Of a stretch of 64,000 nucleotides of DNA, positions 8,501 to 17,030 are shown in pieces. The DNA comes from Nemertoderma westbladi (lineage: Eukaryota; Xenacoelomorpha; Nemertodermatida; Nemertodermatidae). The stretch spans positions 34,982 to 98,981 of the forward strand of contig JAUCBJ010008182.1 in the NCBI GenBank assembly GCA_032718475.1, given 5' to 3'. Each line of letters begins with the position of its first letter. Position 1 is the stretch's first letter. The position numbers were made by a program, and so were the translations under genes. Under the pieces are notes generated by a model. The model did not search any database. It saw nothing but the letters and a program-made list of their open reading frames with translations, and was not told where the DNA came from.

Positions 8501-11414
8501 ATCTAACTACACCGACCAGCACATCGTGGCAGAAGGAATCACATTGCCATCCTCCAACCGACAAAAACCCCAGACAACATCCACCAAGACGGCCACTTAC
8601 GCCACACCGACGGAATCACGACAATTCTCGGACGGTAGTAGAGTATCTGCGCCCATTGGGACAAAACAGACGAGACAGCAACTTGGTACCGACTTCAGTG
8701 GCTGCCAATACTGCGAGCATTTAGGCAAGCGGTATATCGGTCACAAGTTACGAGGTTGTCGACAATTTCGCGAGTTGAACTCGGAAGAACGACGGCTGCA
8801 AATACGGCCATTGGACTCTTGTTGGCGGTGTACGCGACACGGACACGTCCGTAAAGATTGCCCAAATACCGACACTTGTCCATCCTGTGGACGCAACCAC
8901 GACGGTCTGCTCCACACAGACAGCCACACGCCGACAAAACGCTTCGCCAGGGAACACCCGGAAGCAGCAGCGAGATGTGATGCGGCCTACCGAAAACGAG
9001 AATCGAAAACGACTCCAACCTTCGTGACCCATATTGAGGATTGCTTCTCAGAACAATCCGGATCGTCGGACGAAGAGTTAGAAGACGACGACGAATATTC
9101 CAATGGAGACGAACAACCGTCGATCGCGCTTCTGACTACTGACCAACTGAAGGGATTCAGTGTAATTCCGATTAAGATTACCGGCACAAAGGGGAGCAAG
9201 AGAATCTACGCGATTCTAGATTCAGCCTCATCTCATAGCTACGTGGATGAAAAGATAGCTGACGTAGTGACGGATCTTAAACAAGGTAAGCGCGTCAGTT
9301 ATACCGTAAGTAGTATGCACGGACAGCGTGCAATACCAGTGACACGAGTTAAGTTGGACTTAGACTCTCTTCTTCCAAAATCGCAACACAGCGAGAGGGA
9401 GAGGTCTTTGTTACCCTTTAAAGATCTAACCTTTGCGGCCACGAAGGACTTTAGTAACCTACTAGGTCCAGTGCCGGAACAATCTCTAGAGGACCGTAAG
9501 TATTTCAGACACCTTGGTGTACCCGAATGTCCTGTCAATTATAGATCGGTAGCCATGCTGATCGGGACAGACCAATTCAACCTACATCAGGTGTGGGAAA
9601 CCAGACCATCGGCAGTTGTAGCGGGAAACGCATACGCCTGCAGAACGCCGATAGGCTGGTATACTCGAGCGCCTGTGCGCACACTAGACGTAAGTGACGA
9701 GGAAGACGATGTACAGAGTACATGTAGTTTATTAACTACAAATTCAATTCATTCCTTTTCACACGACGTGAACCATACTACACTACAGTCGACAAAACAT
9801 GACAGACGTGTAACTAGTATGATAAGTCACAAGGAGCAGCTAACCCACCAGGTGAGTTTAGAACTTGGGGAGAAGACGAGTCAGCTAGAGATTCCATCGA
9901 CGACAGATGTTAGGCTTGCGAGTCTACCTACCCAAATAACCTCAACAGTGCCCGTCGATATCGATGATGACGCGTTGAGAAATCATCAAATGGAACAAGC
10001 CGCTTTGGACAAAGAATTAACGGAGAAGACTATCAGGTGGTTAGAACAAGATACAGCTGAACCTGGTAGCTACGAACCTTGTATGTCAGAACAGGAGAAA
10101 CAATCTCTGAAGATCATGGAAGATACTATCCGCCAGACGAAAGACATACATTATGAGGTAGGGATGTTATGGCGTAGCCAAAGTCCTAAACTTATAAACA
10201 ACTATCCACTAGCCTTGAGACATCTACACTCAATACGGCAACGTCTATTAAAGGACGAGAAAGCCCATCTGCAGTACAACACTCAGATGGAGACGTATTT
10301 GACAAAGGGATACGCTATCCGAATGACTAACCCGGAGATAGTGACAGACCAAACATATTACTTGCCACATCACTATGTGAGACACCCCGACAAACCAGAC
10401 AAAGTACGCGTAGTCAACGACTGTGCGGCTCTGTTTGAGGGAATGTCCCTCAATAGTGAGTTGATGGATGGACCAAACATGAATAATTATCTAATGGGGG
10501 TGATTATGCGCTTCCGTCAGCATCAAGTAGCCTTTACTTGTGACGTTGAAGCGATGTTTCACCAAGTGAGAGCGTTAGAGCGAGACAGAGACAGTTTGCG
10601 GTTCCTCTGGTACCCGGAAGGAGACTTAAGTTTACCACCGGCGACTTACCAAATGCAAGTTCGCGTTTTCGGTGCCAGAGACAGCCCAAATTGCACGATG
10701 TACGCCCTAAAGCAGGCCGCTAGAGATCAGAAACATCTATATGACCCAGAGATAATTAAAATCGTAGAACGTGACTTTTATGTAGACGACGGTTTACAGA
10801 GTTGCGACACAGTAGAACGTGCTACAACAGTAGCACATCAATTACGGGACTGCTTAGCGGGCGGAGGTTTTAACCTCACCAAATTCGCCTCAAACAGTGC
10901 CGAATTAGTAGACTCATTCGGGACGACTGAGCGTGGAGGTGGTGACATAGACCTAGAGTTCGAACCACTACCGACGACCAAGGTGTTGGGGCTCTTTTGG
11001 GACCCAAACACAGACAACTTTCGAGTGAAAGTGAGACTGGACAGTCAAGAGAACACACTGACAAAGAGATCATGCTTGTCAAAATTGAGCCGATTGTTCG
11101 ATCCGTTAGGATTCATCAGTCCAGTGATACTGCAAGCTCGCATTTATATGCGCAGTATATGGAAGGATGGACTAACATGGGACGAGTCGATCTCATCAGA
11201 CCAAGTGGACTTATGGAAGACCTGGGAGGCGGAATTATCTTCGCTAGAGGATTATTCCATACCCAGGGTTTACTTTCCATTACAAAGTACATTTCCTGAC
11301 AACTTGGAACTACACTGTTTTTCTGACGCCAGTGACAACGGTTTTTGTTGTGGCAGCGTACTTGCGCAGACAAGTAGACACAGACGAGTTCGATGTTTCG
11401 CTCATTACTTCTAA
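5559..11414 (+). CDS. gag-pol: Element A Gag-Pol, first part (Gag, protease, RT, start of RNase H)
   Basis: BEL/Pao polyprotein starting MSDKQDY. Order by residue: acidic N-terminus; long coiled coil with Ala/Gln-rich runs (~270-460); DUF1759 Gag-like block (~798-884); zinc knuckles (CQYC..., CWRCTRHGHVRKDC, CPSCGRNH; ~1047-1118); aspartic protease with LDSAS (~1220); RT with conserved [14 protein letters not shown], the CDVEAMFHQV motif A and the YVDD catalytic box (~1741). RNase H begins with FSDAS. The frame ends at 11414 because the T run at 11342-11346 is one base too long for the family frame; the product continues in the next frame. Whether this is decay, polymorphism or a sequencing error is unknown. 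The protein packages the RNA and copies it into DNA inside virus-like particles. Confidence 0.9.
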   Translation: MSDKQDYTKNTPTDYDSCDADKSAAEGQQGKTREPTEPTPCASPVHPTGVPDAVVRGDGRTEDFLTVPQPRYRETEMVSSAGSQESVVRSVGGYMAHITRSIGEGQRILDGLTAPMSRFEFYTLQVRVQSKVYKSVDNLVGLQDLARQRQDMDTQLRILEKLMIAREKLIQFKSTIRQIQQEQADQLLGESVSDELLQPEEEQELYRLDGQLKHLTDHLRMCGEDVGDLETVPEYTRETSPVRIESAPGILDQSLVSIRSEIGEGIMATSEIARQQQLYRQQQEMEEQTQLLMLQAAVEEEKLRVANIARISHLQEQAELEAAEMEKLELDIAQQTAAAAAAESERQAAAAAAAAELERNRLVLEARAEMKTRQIKAQSAIRQAELEAQQQQTEQREKEVKLRFELEKKARELANAKEDLDLQARDRSMRSRDGHDLDQIEVRHRHIQERKKEGSVGAPGRERQLVKDLCQRFPQVTHMFAPVTTKEPVSIAGSSDISPIHGVTEHRFVIPDKFTPPRATSSPIPRVKVSNPPITDRSSLLVGPALLTTKQVSPPLTPKPVTHYAYPMTFRPTRPLDSNAVTRLPVQFTSQSTTSRKTCEPTEQRRTVDTRPFNQFASQSTTSRKTCEPTEQRKPVDDVSKRNVRIRTAQRTRARRPPYPGDSSTSSESDYPEREVFRTGAADKCKRERSDNSFIDNPPQNKPTQKALQPTDAISTQQFADILRPVVNKLAQIEERLEEGYTDSSRNSEFEHNRHPKEPQRPVPSKHTSYQGKAPRRENINQTTNQGRETLNVAEEIAKFAARQGLPVQQPPKFSGSSKHWHTFVDYIESQIAVCAFTSREKFNYLLQTLSGEPKRLAETFVGVPDAFELAYDRLTSIYGGTVSMARSVIEELCKGGAITKPVDLLKLADEIRNAITTLRSIGQLDYGNTPTVLLKIIGRLHHRLRREWRKVEYQLEERGGFLKLEDVYLLISREAVVETRSNYTDQHIVAEGITLPSSNRQKPQTTSTKTATYATPTESRQFSDGSRVSAPIGTKQTRQQLGTDFSGCQYCEHLGKRYIGHKLRGCRQFRELNSEERRLQIRPLDSCWRCTRHGHVRKDCPNTDTCPSCGRNHDGLLHTDSHTPTKRFAREHPEAAARCDAAYRKRESKTTPTFVTHIEDCFSEQSGSSDEELEDDDEYSNGDEQPSIALLTTDQLKGFSVIPIKITGTKGSKRIYAILDSASSHSYVDEKIADVVTDLKQGKRVSYTVSSMHGQRAIPVTRVKLDLDSLLPKSQHSERERSLLPFKDLTFAATKDFSNLLGPVPEQSLEDRKYFRHLGVPECPVNYRSVAMLIGTDQFNLHQVWETRPSAVVAGNAYACRTPIGWYTRAPVRTLDVSDEEDDVQSTCSLLTTNSIHSFSHDVNHTTLQSTKHDRRVTSMISHKEQLTHQVSLELGEKTSQLEIPSTTDVRLASLPTQITSTVPVDIDDDALRNHQMEQAALDKELTEKTIRWLEQDTAEPGSYEPCMSEQEKQSLKIMEDTIRQTKDIHYEVGMLWRSQSPKLINNYPLALRHLHSIRQRLLKDEKAHLQYNTQMETYLTKGYAIRMTNPEIVTDQTYYLPHHYVRHPDKPDKVRVVNDCAALFEGMSLNSELMDGPNMNNYLMGVIMRFRQHQVAFTCDVEAMFHQVRALERDRDSLRFLWYPEGDLSLPPATYQMQVRVFGARDSPNCTMYALKQAARDQKHLYDPEIIKIVERDFYVDDGLQSCDTVERATTVAHQLRDCLAGGGFNLTKFASNSAELVDSFGTTERGGGDIDLEFEPLPTTKVLGLFWDPNTDNFRVKVRLDSQENTLTKRSCLSKLSRLFDPLGFISPVILQARIYMRSIWKDGLTWDESISSDQVDLWKTWEAELSSLEDYSIPRVYFPLQSTFPDNLELHCFSDASDNGFCCGSVLAQTSRHRRVRCFAHYF
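7316..7483 (+). repeat. 84-nt tandem duplication in gag A
   Basis: Two in-frame units (7316-7399 and 7400-7483) encode a repeated 28-residue segment in a low-complexity linker. Each unit contains a copy of the dispersed motif (7345 and 7429). They differ by scattered substitutions, so the duplication is not brand new. Confidence 0.8.
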
Positions 11415-14232
11415 GGCTAAGACCATGCCTACTAAGTATATGACGACACCACGAGCTGAGCTACAAGCCGCAACCCTGTCAACCACCATCGTGAACCTTA
11501 TACAGACAGAACTACAGTCGAGTTTACAGATATTTTATTGGACTGACGCGACGTTGGTTTTATTTTACATAAACAACGACATGCTTGAATTCAAGACATT
11601 CGTAGCTAACCGTCGCGCAGAAATTCTAGATCGTTCAATAAAAGAGGATTGGCGACATTGTCCCGGACCACAAAACCCAGCTGATATTGCGTCGCGAGGA
11701 ATGATGCCTGAGGAATTCTGTAAACCGGAGAACAAAGAATTTTGGCAACACGGACCCCAATTCTTGCAGAAATCGACACAAGATTGGCCTCCGTTATACG
11801 ACAACAAATCTAACACTATCCCTAAGGACGCCGAAATCAAGAAACCAAAAAAGGGGAAGACAAAGAAAAGGACGACGGCGGCAAAACTCAAGAAAAAACC
11901 GAAGGCGAAATGGAAGGATATAACTTCAAAGGTCAAGAGAGGAAGACTTGCGAGCCTTTCTACACCAGGCATATCGCCAGACGGTCAACCAGACATATCG
12001 CCAGACGGTCAACCAGACATATCGCCAGACGGTCAACCAGACACGTTACTAGACAGCCAACCAGACATTTTACCAGACATATCACAAAATGTTCTACCAG
12101 ACGCTAGTAACACACTGACAAACAGTAAAGCCGCAGTTTCTCTATTGGAGCGGCCTTCTATTGACAAACAACCAGATACGTTACTAGACGTATCGCCAGA
12201 CACATTACTAGACAGTCGACTAGACATTTTGTCAGAAACATCACAAAATGTTCTACCGGACATTAGTAATGTATCGACTAACAATAAAGCCGCAGTTTCC
12301 CTATTGGAGCGGCCTTGTATTGACAAACTACCAATTTTGACACACTTGAGCAACCATAAGCACGGTGAAACTTCATGTATTACAGATGTGGGTAGTACCT
12401 ACGCTAATGTAAATACAGGTGTTACTTTGCGCTCAAGAGACATACCGAACTTGCAACCTATGGTGAAACCTGGGATTAATATCGGCAGAAAAATAAGTTT
12501 ACCGAAACCCACTGATCCCATAGAGTTCAAACCACCATTAACGATCGACTTACAAAGTACTGACAATCAAGGTAAGAAGACGAAGAAGGACAAATTACTT
12601 GTAGACCCGGACGGATCAACAGTCAACAAGGGAATACCTACCGGCGGACCCGTGGGCCCTTCTAGTAAATCAAAACCTTCCAAGTTCTCCATTGACTTAC
12701 CTGATGACGTCACAAATACTTACGTCGACCGTATTGTAAACCTAACAGATTCTTGGTCAAGCGCTTGCCGAAAATTAGCGTGGATTGTACGTTTTGTACA
12801 ATACGTTAAAGGCAAACGCGACTTTACACGTCGACTTACATTGGCTGAGATTGACAGGTGTGAGATTAAATTAATTCACCATTACCAACTGCGATATTTC
12901 GCGCGCGAATTCACATCCATAAATCAAGGTCAACCAATCAAGTCGTCACCAATACTGAGTTGGAGTCCGATTATTTATAATGGCTTAATTTGTCATAAAT
13001 CTCGGCTTCAAAACATTGACTTTAACACAAACTTTAGGTACCCAATAATAATACCGCAACATCACGAACTACAACGTGCAATGATACTGGACGCACATTT
13101 ACATCTGAAACACGCTGGAAGACACCACTGTCTTTCCTACTTACGTACAAGATTTGTATTAATTAGACCCAGTAAAGCGTTAAGTTCAGTGACGCGTACG
13201 TGTATTATTTGTAAAAAGGTACATTCTAGAATAGGTACCCAAGAAATGAGTGAACTACCACAAGCACGACTTCAAGCATTCAGACCACCTTTTACAGAGA
13301 CTGGAATTGATTGCTTTGGTCCCATGCATACGAAACGTGGACGTATACTAGTAAAACGCTGGGGACTGATTTTCACATGTATGTCCAGTAGGGCAGTTCA
13401 CATTGAACGTGTGATGGATCTTTCCACCAACGCGTTTATACTAGCACTGCGGCGATTTATCGCTAGACGCGGACTAGTAAAATGCTTGTACTCAGACCAA
13501 GGGACAAACTTTGTTGGTGCTCGGAATGAGATTGCTAGAGCCTTTAAGAAATTAGATCATGATCAAATCTCGAACGAACTGCAACCTCACAAGATTGTTT
13601 GGAAGTTTAATCCTCCAGATAGTCCTTGGAGAGGCGGAGTCTGGGAGAGATTGATTAGATCTATCAAGACAGCCATGGCAAAGGTCATTCCAGTAAACCA
13701 CATACTGACAGACGACCAACTGACAACATTGTTTGTTGAAATCGAGGCAATACTAAATACTAGACCAATAGTATTAGTACCCGATGACAAACAATCTCAG
13801 TTCGCTTTGACACCGGCACACCTGCTTATGCAGGCACCGACCACATTGACGCCGATTTCTATTCCAATAGAAAGCGATAGCTACGGTAGAAAAGCGTGGA
13901 AAATCACGCAACTACTGGCTAACAAATTCTGGGAAATATGGCAAAACCATTATTTGCCCTCTATTTCTGCCAGAACAACTTGGTACAATAACACCCGCGC
14001 ATTAAAGCCGGGAGATCACGTGCTGTTAGCAGAAGTGAATCTAAAAAGACGCTTCTGGATAACAGGTGTAATTTTAGCCACACATCCATCTATGGATGGA
14101 GTGACAAGGACTGTGACGGTACGGACAATTGACGGTCGTACAGTAGACAGACCGACTCAACGTCTCGTACTTCTTGAAGAGACTCGTAACGAGTCTGGAG
14201 ACTACAAATCTCCACCTAATACTAGTAAATAA
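11332..14232 (+). CDS. pol: Element A Pol, second part (RNase H, integrase, C-terminal domain)
   Basis: Continues the polyprotein in the other frame; the ATG at 11332 is incidental. RNase H carries VAAYLRRQV, the PRAELQAA block, FYWTDA and the family signature WRHCPGPQNPADIASRG. A variable, repeat-filled linker (~170-460) follows. The integrase has an H2C2 zinc finger (HLKHAGRHHC...CIICKKV) and a DDE core visible as GIDCFGP, YSDQGTNF and GGVWERL, then a basic tail ending LVLLEETRNESGDY. Length and order are normal for BEL/Pao. Apart from the frameshift at 11342-11346 no catalytic residue is lost. The final ~75 codons match those at the window start. Confidence 0.88.
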   Translation: MTTVFVVAAYLRRQVDTDEFDVSLITSKAKTMPTKYMTTPRAELQAATLSTTIVNLIQTELQSSLQIFYWTDATLVLFYINNDMLEFKTFVANRRAEILDRSIKEDWRHCPGPQNPADIASRGMMPEEFCKPENKEFWQHGPQFLQKSTQDWPPLYDNKSNTIPKDAEIKKPKKGKTKKRTTAAKLKKKPKAKWKDITSKVKRGRLASLSTPGISPDGQPDISPDGQPDISPDGQPDTLLDSQPDILPDISQNVLPDASNTLTNSKAAVSLLERPSIDKQPDTLLDVSPDTLLDSRLDILSETSQNVLPDISNVSTNNKAAVSLLERPCIDKLPILTHLSNHKHGETSCITDVGSTYANVNTGVTLRSRDIPNLQPMVKPGINIGRKISLPKPTDPIEFKPPLTIDLQSTDNQGKKTKKDKLLVDPDGSTVNKGIPTGGPVGPSSKSKPSKFSIDLPDDVTNTYVDRIVNLTDSWSSACRKLAWIVRFVQYVKGKRDFTRRLTLAEIDRCEIKLIHHYQLRYFAREFTSINQGQPIKSSPILSWSPIIYNGLICHKSRLQNIDFNTNFRYPIIIPQHHELQRAMILDAHLHLKHAGRHHCLSYLRTRFVLIRPSKALSSVTRTCIICKKVHSRIGTQEMSELPQARLQAFRPPFTETGIDCFGPMHTKRGRILVKRWGLIFTCMSSRAVHIERVMDLSTNAFILALRRFIARRGLVKCLYSDQGTNFVGARNEIARAFKKLDHDQISNELQPHKIVWKFNPPDSPWRGGVWERLIRSIKTAMAKVIPVNHILTDDQLTTLFVEIEAILNTRPIVLVPDDKQSQFALTPAHLLMQAPTTLTPISIPIESDSYGRKAWKITQLLANKFWEIWQNHYLPSISARTTWYNNTRALKPGDHVLLAEVNLKRRFWITGVILATHPSMDGVTRTVTVRTIDGRTVDRPTQRLVLLEETRNESGDYKSPPNTSK
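11970..12330 (+). repeat. Nested tandem repeats in the RNase H-integrase linker of A
   Basis: Three copies of a 24-nt unit (8 residues, ISPDGQPD) span 11970-12041. A longer ~159-nt unit is then repeated about one and a half times, from ~12046 and ~12205. Each long unit ends with the string ATTGGAGCGGCCT (12144 and 12303; peptide LLERP), which is also tandemly repeated in the equivalent linker of element B. The linker evolves by slippage without breaking the frame. Confidence 0.8.
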
Positions 14233-14894
14233 TTAGGAGTTTACAAATAAATTTCCACTTACCTGTACACCGTAGTAAGGACAGCGGTAGAATTCCATTG
14301 TCTTTATATGTGAACATTGAGGGTAGTACCCTTATGTGTCACATAGGATCGGGATTTGTAGGTATAAGAAATGGAATTCTACTTGGAACTCACAATATTG
14401 AGACATTTTCGAAAATTTTAGACAATCCATTTGGATTTGAAAAATTTTTAAAATTTTCTCCAGTGAATAGATTTCAGGGTACAGTCGGGTGGAACTTAAA
14501 ATTAGAGAAACAAGAGAGGAAGACTTGCGAGCCTTTCTTAAAATTTTAATTAAATTTTACACGGTCTTGTTTCAATAAGTTATGTCAAAATAGACTCCCC
14601 TATATATTTATTACTAATTCTTGACTGCTTATTTTCTGATAATAGTTTGGGATCAAAAAGTGAGTATTTTAGACTCACGGCCAGTTTAGCCCAAATTCGT
14701 TTTTACTTCGGCAAAAAATTTTAGATAAGAAGCAGCGTGTCATTAAAGAAACCTTAGATCTTAGGCTATGGGTAGGAGGTTAGAGCGTTGTCGAGCCCAA
14801 AGGGCAGACGAAACTCTCACGTCTCCTCACAACTAACTACAAACTCTGTTGTATTCCCTCTAGTAGTAATGATTATGTAACTACACCCCTAATT
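14233..14894 (+). other. Non-coding spacer between pol and ORF2, copy 2
   Basis: Counterpart of 227-888 with few differences. It contains a motif copy (14518-14539), the hairpin block (14645-14687, GTGAGT 14660-14665 pairing with ACTCAC 14673-14678) and the candidate splice acceptor (AACTAAC 14831-14837, then a pyrimidine run and TAG ending at 14863). The last AG is 31 nt before the ORF2 start codon. No gene is supported; a short frame at 14298-14549 looks accidental. Confidence 0.7.
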
Positions 14895-17030
14895 ATGGAG
14901 AAAGGGATACAAGGAGAGCCGAGATGGGGATATGATATCCAAGAGGAGGCAGCAGCGCCATTCGAAAGATTTGGAGCCAAGGACTACACTATATTTGGTA
15001 TAAAAGAATTATCGGAAAGTACAGCGAAACTCGCGAGAACTAAATATGACTCGAACGTATTAAAGAGAAGGCAAAACGCATTAAACGAAAGAATCGAAAG
15101 TTTGCGCCAAACCTTCAACGAACTTTACCCGTACGACGCTTTGTGTGATACGGGAGACATTAGCGAAGACCCCGATACTGAAATTAGTCGTTTGTATCAT
15201 ACCATGCAATACCTAAAGGCGCACGAACCTATGCCCACGGTAAGAGATGAATTCGATGGAATGCATCTTTACAGACGAACTCGAGGGGACGATAGAGAAA
15301 CCAAGGAAGCATTTTCAGTTTATAAACTTTATTATCAATGCGGTTCTTGTATGCGCGAACAACGAAATGCGATTCCGATGCGTTTGAATAAGGAAAATCC
15401 CGAACCGATATTGGCGAGGTGTTCGAATCATCAACAACTACGCTACCAGGAAGGAGGGTATCCTTTATCGAATCCATATCATTCATTTGCTATGACCGGA
15501 CCAAAGGCGGGAGAAACTGTCATTTACCCACCTAAGGTTGTTGAACCCGATGTATTTGAACTTACGCTGGACGAGGCGAATCAGTCAACCCGCGAAAAGA
15601 AAGAAGCTCTTAGCCTATACAGAGCCTACAAGGCTTTCGAGAAAGGTGAGATGGAAGAATGGGGTGGAAGACTCGCGAGCCTACCTTGCCATTGGACGTC
15701 ACACGATCAAACTTCAGCTAAGGAGATGACACCGGAAGTTTTCGAGAGCATAAACTTTGCTCAAAACGTTATTCAGAGACTACAGATTGCATCCCCGGAG
15801 AGGCCAAGAGAAATGCAACCGTATAGTACTTCAACTACGAAACCATTGAGTACGACACTCAATTTCCCTATTAGTATACCAGTCCGACAGGATACGACGT
15901 ACGAAATACCCATCGTGGATCATCCAGAAATCATTTCAAACTTGGAGTTTCTTCCTGCAGTTGTTTTCAGCGATATGAGCAAGATATATGATTTACGTAG
16001 ACATATTACTCAAAAGGTCGTGTACAACGTTCCACCTCATATTCAAGATTTCAAGGAACTGGAAAGAGCTGGTGCCGATATAGCTCCGAGTAATCTGAAA
16101 GGATATCTAACCAAGACGATTCGTTTATGGATTGGAACCGGAACCTTCGAGTCGGATACAGATATTGCCGCAGATTGGCGAGGTAAGGTTATTCGTTTCG
16201 AAGATGATAAGGACATAGAGAAGATTTGGCAACCTTCGGAAGAATTGTTGGATGAATGGACTAGGACGTTTAGATCGTTTCAGGAAAACGGTTATATGTT
16301 TTACGATAACGAGGGCGGCAGTCATCAGCAGAGTTTGACTTCTAAGACTATACAGATTAGAGCGGCGGACGGAGTCCTGCACGTTTTTAGTAGACAGAGG
16401 AGCGACAAACGAATGCCGATACCTCCAGCGAATACAAAGCGACACCATCTTATCACCGATATAGTAAAGAAGATGGACCAAGCTTGTAATATTGACGCTA
16501 GAATGCTACCGAAGATGGTAAGAAACATGATTTTAGATAAAACTGTTGTAAAGGTTGGATCAGGAGTAAGGGAGGATTTAATTAGCGACTTCGCCGGCAT
16601 GACGGACAGCGATGACCGACTACCGACACCATACGTCGACACTCGACCTCTTATTCTGTGGTCTATAGAACAGGGATATTTTCGTGAGTATAATACTCAG
16701 AAGACTGGAACTGGATACATTTCCTACCTGTTATTCAATTGGGATTATAAGGAAGGTAAGAGAAACAAGTATATTGAAACTTATGGAGAAGGTGATACTC
16801 CAGATATGAGTGAGTTTGAATCACAGCTTAAATGGAGAGGATGCGTGTATTGGGCTATTACGTCACCTCCAAGAGCGGTCTTACAATATTATTTAGCAAT
16901 AGAGTCGTCAGTGAATGTTTGCCTAATCGCCGACATTGTGTCTCGGACTCTCAAAAGACATCCACTTTGTCTCGGAGAAGATCATACGTTCTACATGGAA
17001 GGGAGAATTCGTACCGACGTGTTTAGATGA
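14895..17030 (+). CDS. ORF2 first part: exonuclease-like (DEDD-type) protein of a BEL/Pao element
   Basis: 711 residues downstream of pol, starting MEKGIQGEPRWG. The N-terminal ~450 residues are unrecognised; they contain Cys residues at 149, 152 and 176. Residues ~467-685 show the order of an RNase D/WRN-type 3'-5' exonuclease: motif I MFYDNEGG (D471, E473) followed by the strand TIQIRAADGVLHVF; motif II KVGSGVREDL (D561) and YVDTR (D582); a GTGYISYLLF helix region with downstream lysines; then WAITSPP and LQYYLAIESS, where Tyr666 and Glu670 sit at the Y-x3-D position. Glu replaces the usual Asp there, so activity is uncertain. No signal peptide or membrane segment is evident, so it does not look like an envelope protein. 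It ends at a TGA after which the same frame stays open to 18620. An acceptor-like signal just upstream suggests a spliced message. Confidence 0.7.
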   Translation: MEKGIQGEPRWGYDIQEEAAAPFERFGAKDYTIFGIKELSESTAKLARTKYDSNVLKRRQNALNERIESLRQTFNELYPYDALCDTGDISEDPDTEISRLYHTMQYLKAHEPMPTVRDEFDGMHLYRRTRGDDRETKEAFSVYKLYYQCGSCMREQRNAIPMRLNKENPEPILARCSNHQQLRYQEGGYPLSNPYHSFAMTGPKAGETVIYPPKVVEPDVFELTLDEANQSTREKKEALSLYRAYKAFEKGEMEEWGGRLASLPCHWTSHDQTSAKEMTPEVFESINFAQNVIQRLQIASPERPREMQPYSTSTTKPLSTTLNFPISIPVRQDTTYEIPIVDHPEIISNLEFLPAVVFSDMSKIYDLRRHITQKVVYNVPPHIQDFKELERAGADIAPSNLKGYLTKTIRLWIGTGTFESDTDIAADWRGKVIRFEDDKDIEKIWQPSEELLDEWTRTFRSFQENGYMFYDNEGGSHQQSLTSKTIQIRAADGVLHVFSRQRSDKRMPIPPANTKRHHLITDIVKKMDQACNIDARMLPKMVRNMILDKTVVKVGSGVREDLISDFAGMTDSDDRLPTPYVDTRPLILWSIEQGYFREYNTQKTGTGYISYLLFNWDYKEGKRNKYIETYGEGDTPDMSEFESQLKWRGCVYWAITSPPRAVLQYYLAIESSVNVCLIADIVSRTLKRHPLCLGEDHTFYMEGRIRTDVFR

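Noticed and set aside
11332-11414. Programmed frameshift between the two pol frames of A
   Set aside because: It falls inside RNase H in the middle of a domain, at a T run, and element B has no shift there; decay or a sequence error is more likely.
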